Shown here piece by piece: positions 56,613 through 64,000 of a stretch of DNA of 64,000 bases; within the stretch, counting starts at the first letter, position 1, and each line of letters opens with the position of its first letter. Below the pieces are notes generated by a model that was not told where the DNA came from, ran no database searches, and worked only from the letters and a program-made list of their open reading frames with translations. The position numbers and the translations under genes are program-made. Source of the stretch: Aeromonas bestiarum (GTDB lineage: Bacteria; Pseudomonadota; Gammaproteobacteria; Enterobacterales; Aeromonadaceae); the NCBI RefSeq assembly GCF_000819745.1, contig NZ_CDDA01000041.1, positions 18,638-82,637 of the forward strand, in the 5' to 3' direction.

Positions 56613-56998
56613 AGGGGATATAGCCATCACAGGGCATCGTCAGTCTGGTCCCATGAACAGCGCACATTGAAAACGATTTCAATGTGCGCTGTATTTTCAG
56701 TTATTTTCATGGATTTTCAGTACTTGGCAATGATTGAAAACCTATTCACGGATTTATATTTGCGTGAGTTTGTTAAGTTGCTGATTTTAAATGAAATGAG
56801 CGTTCTTGCTTAATAAGTTTCAGGAAAGGGCTTTCAAGCTTGAACTGTCATTTTTATGCGTTAAAGTGTGACTTGCGTTAACTTTTCAACCATCGGCTTT
56901 AGCTAGTATGCCCACGCCGGAACATATTCTGAGATAACAACAGCACCGGTCCCTGATGGGATAACAATTTTATTATTCTGTAACGAAGGAAATGGTTT
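56613..56998. other. Region upstream of glycogen phosphorylase gene
   Basis: 386 bases with no gene: the 15-bp hairpin at 56658-56691, then an AT-rich stretch (56700-56900) that should hold the phosphorylase promoter. GTGTGACTTGCG near 56866 is half of a CRP site only. Confidence 0.5.
56658..56691. terminator. 15-bp perfect hairpin with LacI-type core
   Basis: CAGCGCACATTGAAA-ACGA-TTTCAATGTGCGCTG. It lies 46 bases after the DUF4250 stop and may be its terminator, although the T residues after it are broken up (TATTTTCAGTTATTTT). The centre TTGAAAACGATTTCAA also has the central-CG symmetry of LacI-family operators. Confidence 0.5.
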
Positions 56999-59476
56999 AT
57001 GGCTACCAAGAAGAAGACAGACCAGGATCTCCAACTGGATAAAGATCAGCTCAAGGCGAGTATCGTGCGTCACCTGCGTTCTACCTTGGGTACAAGCGAA
57101 CAGAAAGCCTCGCCAGAAGCGTGGTGGAAAGCGACCGCAGCCGCCGTCAACGAACAGGTGTACGAGCGCCTGACCCGCACTCAGCAGACTCATTTCAAGA
57201 AAGATACTCGTGCGATTCACTATCTCTCTGCTGAATTCCTGATGGGGCGTTTGACCTCCAACAACCTGCACAACCTCTCCTTGTACAAAGTGTGTGAAGA
57301 GGCGTTGGGTGAACTCGGTCTGGAACTGACCGACCTGTGTGAACAAGAACCGGACATGGCGCTCGGCAACGGTGGCCTTGGCCGCCTGGCCGCCTGTTTC
57401 ATCGATTCGCTGGCGACCCTGAACTATCCGGCCGTCGGTTACGGCATCCATTACGAGCACGGCCTGTTCCGTCAGGAGATCCAGGATGGTCGTCAGATAG
57501 AGCGTCCGGACTCCTGGCGCGAATATGGCAACCCCTGGGAAATCTGCCGTCCGGAATCCGTGCAGGAGATCCCGCTCTACGGTTATGTGGAAACCGTGTT
57601 TGGCGACAACGGCGGCCTGAAGAAGGTATGGCACGCAGGGCGCAAGATCAAAGGGGTGCCTTGGGATATCCCTGTGGTGGGCTTTGGTGGTCATACCGTC
57701 AACATACTGCGTCTGTGGGAATCCCGCGCCTCCGAGTTTTTTGACTGGGACGTGTTCAACGCCGGTGGTTACATCGACTCCCAGGCCGAGAAAGCCCAGG
57801 CCGAGACCATCTCCAAGGTGCTCTATCCGAACGATGAGACAGACGCAGGTAAAGAACTGCGCCTGATCCAGCAGTACTTCTTCTGTGCCTGCTCCATCAA
57901 GGACATCATGCGTCGCTACAAGCGGGTGCATGGCTCGGATTTCAGCAACTTTGCCGCCCAGATCGCCATTCAGCTCAACGATACCCACCCGACCGTGGCC
58001 ATCCCCGAGCTGATGCGGGTGCTGGTAGATGAAGAAGACTTGAACTGGGATGCCGCCTGGGCCATCTGCTATCGGGTCTTCTCCTACACCAACCACACCC
58101 TGCTGCCGGAAGCGCTGGAGAAGTGGTCCGTCAGCCTGTTCGAGAAGGTGCTGCCCCGTCACCTCGAGGTGATCTACGAGATCAACGCCCGCTTCCTGAG
58201 CGAGCTGGTCGAACCCAAGTGGCCAGGCAACGATGCCATCAAGGCCAAGCTCTCCATCATAGAAGAAGGGGACGTGCGCAAGGTGCGCATGGGCAACCTG
58301 TGCGTGGTCGGCTCCTCCAAGGTGAACGGCGTGGCCGAGATCCACTCCAAGCTGGTGAAAGAGGATCTCTTCCCCGAGTATGCCGAGCTGTGGCCAGAGA
58401 AGATGTGCAACGTCACCAACGGCGTGACCCCCCGTCGCTGGCTGCTGGCCTGCAACCCCGAGCTGGCCGAGCTGTACAACGAAGTGGTGGGCAAGGAGTG
58501 GCCGCTGCAGCTCGACAAGCTGCGCGCCGTCACCAAATTTGCCGACGACAAGGCGTTCCAGCAGCAGTTCATGACCATCAAGCGTCATAACAAGGAGAAA
58601 CTGGTCAAGGTCATCAAGGCCGAAACCGGCATCGATGTGAGCGCCGAGGCGATCTTTGACGTCCAGATCAAGCGTCTGCACGAGTACAAACGCCAACAGC
58701 TGAACCTCATCCACATCATGGCGCTCTACCGTCGCCTGCTGGCGAACCCCGACTATGACATGCACCCGCGCGTGTTCATCTTCGGCTCCAAGGCGGCGCC
58801 CGGTTACAAGCTGGCCAAAGACATCATCTACGCCATCAACAAGCTGGCGGAGCGGGTCAACAACGATGCCCGCATCCAGGGCAAGCTGAAGGTGGTATTC
58901 ATGCCGAACTACCGCGTCAGCCTGGCCGAGAAGCTGATCCCGGCTGCCGATGTGTCCGAGCAGATCTCCACCGCCGGCTACGAAGCCTCCGGTACCGGCA
59001 ACATGAAGATGGCACTGAACGGCGCCATCACCATAGGCACGCTGGATGGGGCCAACATCGAGATAGCGGAAGAGGCGGGTGCCGAAAACTGCGCCATCTT
59101 CGGCCTCAACGTGGACGAGGTGAAGGCATTGAAGGGGCGCGGCTACAACCCGTATGACTTCTACTATGCCAACTCCGAGCTCAAGGCCGTGCTGGACTGG
59201 TTCGATACCGATTACTTCACGCCGGGTCGTCCGGGCGAACTCTCCTCCATCAAGCGTTCCTTGCTGGAAGGGGGCGATCCCTACCTGACCCTGGCCGATT
59301 TTGCCTCCTACTCCGAAGCGCACAAGCTGATCGATACCTGGTATCGGGATCCGGCGCTCTGGGCCAAGAAGGCCATCATCAACTCGGCCACCATGGGCAA
59401 GTTCAACTCCGACCGCTCCATCCAGGACTACGTGGATCGGATCTGGAACCTCAAGAGCTGCAACATCGCGGGTTGA
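56999..59476 (+). CDS. glgP: Glycogen/maltodextrin phosphorylase
   Basis: An 825-residue GT35 phosphorylase releasing glucose-1-phosphate from alpha-1,4-glucan ends. The PLP lysine is K670 in EASGTGNMK; other blocks are [25 protein letters not shown]-like GIHYEHGLF, and [16 protein letters not shown]. Length suits both GlgP (about 815) and MalP (about 797), so the symbol is a best guess. It stands alone rather than in a glg or mal operon. The start has AACGAAGGAAATGGTTT upstream with AAGGA about 8 bases before ATG. Confidence 0.88.
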   Translation: MATKKKTDQDLQLDKDQLKASIVRHLRSTLGTSEQKASPEAWWKATAAAVNEQVYERLTRTQQTHFKKDTRAIHYLSAEFLMGRLTSNNLHNLSLYKVCEEALGELGLELTDLCEQEPDMALGNGGLGRLAACFIDSLATLNYPAVGYGIHYEHGLFRQEIQDGRQIERPDSWREYGNPWEICRPESVQEIPLYGYVETVFGDNGGLKKVWHAGRKIKGVPWDIPVVGFGGHTVNILRLWESRASEFFDWDVFNAGGYIDSQAEKAQAETISKVLYPNDETDAGKELRLIQQYFFCACSIKDIMRRYKRVHGSDFSNFAAQIAIQLNDTHPTVAIPELMRVLVDEEDLNWDAAWAICYRVFSYTNHTLLPEALEKWSVSLFEKVLPRHLEVIYEINARFLSELVEPKWPGNDAIKAKLSIIEEGDVRKVRMGNLCVVGSSKVNGVAEIHSKLVKEDLFPEYAELWPEKMCNVTNGVTPRRWLLACNPELAELYNEVVGKEWPLQLDKLRAVTKFADDKAFQQQFMTIKRHNKEKLVKVIKAETGIDVSAEAIFDVQIKRLHEYKRQQLNLIHIMALYRRLLANPDYDMHPRVFIFGSKAAPGYKLAKDIIYAINKLAERVNNDARIQGKLKVVFMPNYRVSLAEKLIPAADVSEQISTAGYEASGTGNMKMALNGAITIGTLDGANIEIAEEAGAENCAIFGLNVDEVKALKGRGYNPYDFYYANSELKAVLDWFDTDYFTPGRPGELSSIKRSLLEGGDPYLTLADFASYSEAHKLIDTWYRDPALWAKKAIINSATMGKFNSDRSIQDYVDRIWNLKSCNIAG

Positions 59477-59492
59477 TCCCCCTCTGGATATG

Positions 59493-59521
59493 AAAAAGCC
59501 CTTGCATTGCGAGGGCTTTTT
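59493..59521. terminator. Bidirectional terminator phosphorylase / INDY gene
   Basis: AAAAAGCCCT-N9-AGGGCTTTTT between convergent genes. Confidence 0.88.
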
Positions 59522-59541
59522 GCTGGGGGCGAGTCAGCGGA

Positions 59542-60927
59542 TCAGAGAATGTCGCCGACAAAGTAGGCAAGCCCGGCCAGCAGCACGGTGAACACGACGT
59601 TCAGTGCCATCCCGGCCCGCATCATCTCACGCTGACGGATATGGCCGCTGGCGAAGACGATGGCATTGGGCGGGGTAGCCACCGGCAGCATGAAGGCACA
59701 GGAGGCACCGATGGCGATCAGCACCGCCATGACGATAGGGGAGACCCCCAGCGCCTCGGCCACCCCGGCAAACAGCGGGATCAGCAGGGCGGCGGTGGCG
59801 GTATTGGAGACCAGCTCGGTCAGGAATACCACGAAGGCCGCCAGCATCAGCAAAACGATGAAGATGTCGGCATGGGAGAGCACGGCCGACAGGTGGCTGG
59901 CCAGGAAGGCGCTGGTACCGGTGGCCTTGAGGATGGCGCTCAGGGTCAGGCCGCCGCCAAACAGCATCAGCACCCCCCAGTCGGTGTTCTGGTTGACGTC
60001 ATCCCAGCTGGCGACGCGGCTGACCACGATGGCGATGATGGCACCCATGGCGATCAGTGTATCGAGTTGAGGTATGCCGCCAAAGGCGTTGGAGATGGGC
60101 TGCGAGCCAATCCAGAGCACCACTGTGGTCAGGAAGATGGCCAGCGTGACCTTGCGTTCACGAGTCCAGTTGATGGTGACATCCTGGATCTCGACCCTGT
60201 GGTTGAGCTGCGGGCGGGTGACCAGATAGAGGAGGGCAATGCCACAGGGCATCAGGATCAACACCACAGGGATGCCGAATTTCATCCAGTCGGTGAAGCC
60301 AATGCCCATCTGGGCGGCGGCGATTGCGTTGGGCGGGCTGCCGACCAGAGTGCCTATGCCGCCAATGCTGGCGCTGTAGGCAATCCCCAGCAGCACGAAC
60401 ACGAAAGTGGCGCGATCTTTCTGGCTGTCGAGCCGCGTCAGCATGCCGATGGCCAGGGGCAGCATCATGGCGGTGGTGGCGGTGTTGCTGATCCACATGG
60501 ACATGGCGGCCGTGATGGTGAACAGCAGTATGACGCCCCAGCCCAGATGGCCGTTGGCCAGGTGCATCACCTTGCCCGCCATCAGAGTGTCCAGCCCCTG
60601 TTTGGAGAGGGCTGCCGCGAGGGCGAAGCCCCCGAAGAACAGGAACAGAATGGGGTTGGCAAAGTCGGTGAGGGACTTGCTCATGTCAAACACCCCGAGC
60701 ACGGTTGCCAGCAGGGGCACCAGCAGGGCCGTGATGGTCACGTGCAGGGCTTCGGTCAGCCAGAGAATGGCGATGAAGACCAGAATGCCCAGCCCCTTGT
60801 TGACCATGGGATCAAACGGCAGCCAGGCCAGCATGGCGCAGAGCAGCAGCACATCCAGGATGACGATCCCGGATTTGATGTCGAGCCAGCGAGGTGAGGG
60901 AGCGGAGGGTACAGCAGATGTGTGCAT
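59542..60927 (-). CDS. DASS-family (INDY-type) Na+/carboxylate symporter
   Basis: A 461-residue divalent anion:sodium symporter. Two SNT substrate motifs (S147-N-T149 in MWISNTATTAMMLP, and ELVSNTATAALLIP near 373) and the following sodium-site loops (GIGTLVGSPPN, MLPVATPPNA) are those seen in VcINDY, with the same length. Likely substrates are succinate, malate or fumarate. With the class I fumarase and tct genes it points to carboxylate use. A 23-bp palindrome lies 54 bases upstream. Confidence 0.92.
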   Translation of the reverse strand: MHTSAVPSAPSPRWLDIKSGIVILDVLLLCAMLAWLPFDPMVNKGLGILVFIAILWLTEALHVTITALLVPLLATVLGVFDMSKSLTDFANPILFLFFGGFALAAALSKQGLDTLMAGKVMHLANGHLGWGVILLFTITAAMSMWISNTATTAMMLPLAIGMLTRLDSQKDRATFVFVLLGIAYSASIGGIGTLVGSPPNAIAAAQMGIGFTDWMKFGIPVVLILMPCGIALLYLVTRPQLNHRVEIQDVTINWTRERKVTLAIFLTTVVLWIGSQPISNAFGGIPQLDTLIAMGAIIAIVVSRVASWDDVNQNTDWGVLMLFGGGLTLSAILKATGTSAFLASHLSAVLSHADIFIVLLMLAAFVVFLTELVSNTATAALLIPLFAGVAEALGVSPIVMAVLIAIGASCAFMLPVATPPNAIVFASGHIRQREMMRAGMALNVVFTVLLAGLAYFVGDIL

Positions 60928-60980
60928 AATGTTCTCTCGGTTAATTTATGGTTGTTGTTGTGTTGCCGAGATTACATTTA

Positions 60981-61003
60981 TCCCCCTGTTTGAAACAGGG
61001 GGA
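60981..61003. promoter_or_regulatory. 11-bp palindrome between INDY gene and trxC
   Basis: TCCCCCTGTTT-G-AAACAGGGGGA. It could terminate trxC (minus strand) but lacks a T-run, or it could be an operator for the INDY gene whose start is 54 bases away. Confidence 0.45.
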
Positions 61004-61081
61004 AGTCGTCAAAGCATGCCGGGACTCACAGAGTCAAGGCAAATAAAAACATTAAATAAACACAAATTAAACATCTGAGCA

Positions 61082-61522
61082 TCATTTGGCGGGGGGAATG
61101 AAGGAGGCCAGCCACTCCTTGAACAGGCTCTTGGGCAGGGAGCCGCTGCGCTGCGCCACCATCTTGCCCTGCTTGAACACCATCAGGGTGGGGATGCTGC
61201 GGATGGCGTAGCGGGCCGCGATGGCTTGCTGCTGCTCGGTATCGACTTTGACAAAGCGAATATTTGGTTCAAGCTCACTGGCAACTTGTTGAAAAATGGG
61301 TGAAAATTGTATGCATGGTCCGCACCAGCTGGCCCAGAAGTCGACCACGACCGGAAGGTCGGATTGGATCAGGGTATCGAACTGTTGCTCGTGACCCGTG
61401 ACGGGCGTGATGCCAAACAGCTGTGCCTTGCAGCGGCCACACTTCGCGTTTGAATCCAATTTTTCGTCAGGCAGGCGGTTCCTGGTGAAGCAATGACTAC
61501 AATAGGTAGTGATAAATGACAT
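61082..61522 (-). CDS. trxC: Thioredoxin 2
   Basis: A 146-residue cytosolic thioredoxin with the N-terminal zinc domain special to TrxC (C8-x2-C11 in YCSHC, C28-x2-C31 in KCGRC) and the active site W66-C-G-P-C70. Other family marks: VDFWASWCGPC, RSIPTLMVFKQGK. Start at 61522 with AGGA upstream; the longer frame into 61591 is not needed. Divergent from the hybrid kinase gene. Confidence 0.96.
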   Translation of the reverse strand: MSFITTYCSHCFTRNRLPDEKLDSNAKCGRCKAQLFGITPVTGHEQQFDTLIQSDLPVVVDFWASWCGPCIQFSPIFQQVASELEPNIRFVKVDTEQQQAIAARYAIRSIPTLMVFKQGKMVAQRSGSLPKSLFKEWLASFIPPAK

Positions 61523-61677
61523 AATTGATTCCTGTATGCATAAGCCCTGCAACATCTTTATTGCACTGACAGGGCCGAGTAACGGTAACATAGCAGTCAG
61601 TTATCTTTCACAGCCAGTGATCCGGTTTCGGCATTCTGTCGGCGGATACACGGCCATGACATGAGAATCGAGACGGG

Positions 61678-64000
<2,323 letters not shown>

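Noticed and set aside
56903..59323. 806-codon minus-strand open frame
   Set aside because: Antisense to the phosphorylase gene; no protein family features.

Overview
The window looks like chromosomal DNA of a gammaproteobacterium close to Aeromonas (high GC, facultative anaerobe, indole-type metabolism). This rests on gene content and protein resemblance recalled from memory; no search was run. I see no insertion sequence, prophage, CRISPR array or rRNA. It is mainly core metabolism, transport and stress response, with several small hidden elements between the genes.

Left part (1-7.7 kb): a secreted amidohydrolase lipoprotein cut by the left edge, a divergent TetR regulator, dadA, and a tryptophanase operon with an unlisted 35-codon TnaC-type leader peptide (4271-4378) ahead of tnaA. 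pbpG and a NUDIX hydrolase follow. 7.8-15.5 kb: a complete nitrite-ammonification operon on the minus strand, nrfA-B-C-D-E, a DsbE-like thioredoxin, and a fused nrfF/nrfG. A decayed duplicate of the nrfD start sits between nrfC and nrfD. 16-20.9 kb: glpABC with GlpR-like and CRP-like operators and a 91-bp tandem repeat built from the glpC tail; then ychJ.

21.4-31.5 kb: a chemoreceptor, a ROK repressor translationally coupled to a CitA/DcuS-type two-component system, a convergent tctCBA tricarboxylate transporter, and mltF. 31.7-40.8 kb: ybjL; a 770-bp gene-free stretch with paired DnaA boxes and an IHF site; tRNA-Asn; uvrB; a frameshifted DUF1232 gene; dedA, dsbB, nhaB and fadR. The DnaA-box stretch may be a counterpart of E. 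coli DARS1, which lies beside uvrB.

40.9-64 kb: the yeaG-yeaH-ycgB stress operon, a predicted small RNA (about 46073-46184), a RecQ-family helicase, the serine transporters sstT and sdaC, nudL, pabB, a class I fumarase, sulA with a near-consensus LexA box, a DUF4250 protein, glycogen phosphorylase, an INDY-type carboxylate transporter, trxC, and a hybrid sensor kinase cut by the right edge.

Themes: anaerobic and alternative-electron metabolism (nrf, glpABC, fumarase), carboxylate and amino-acid uptake and breakdown (tct, INDY, sstT, sdaC, dadA, tnaA), and DNA damage (uvrB, sulA, recQ-like). The strongest candidates for undescribed biology are the TnaC leader, the DnaA-box/IHF locus, the orphan + strand transcript at 46 kb, and the glpC-tail minisatellite.
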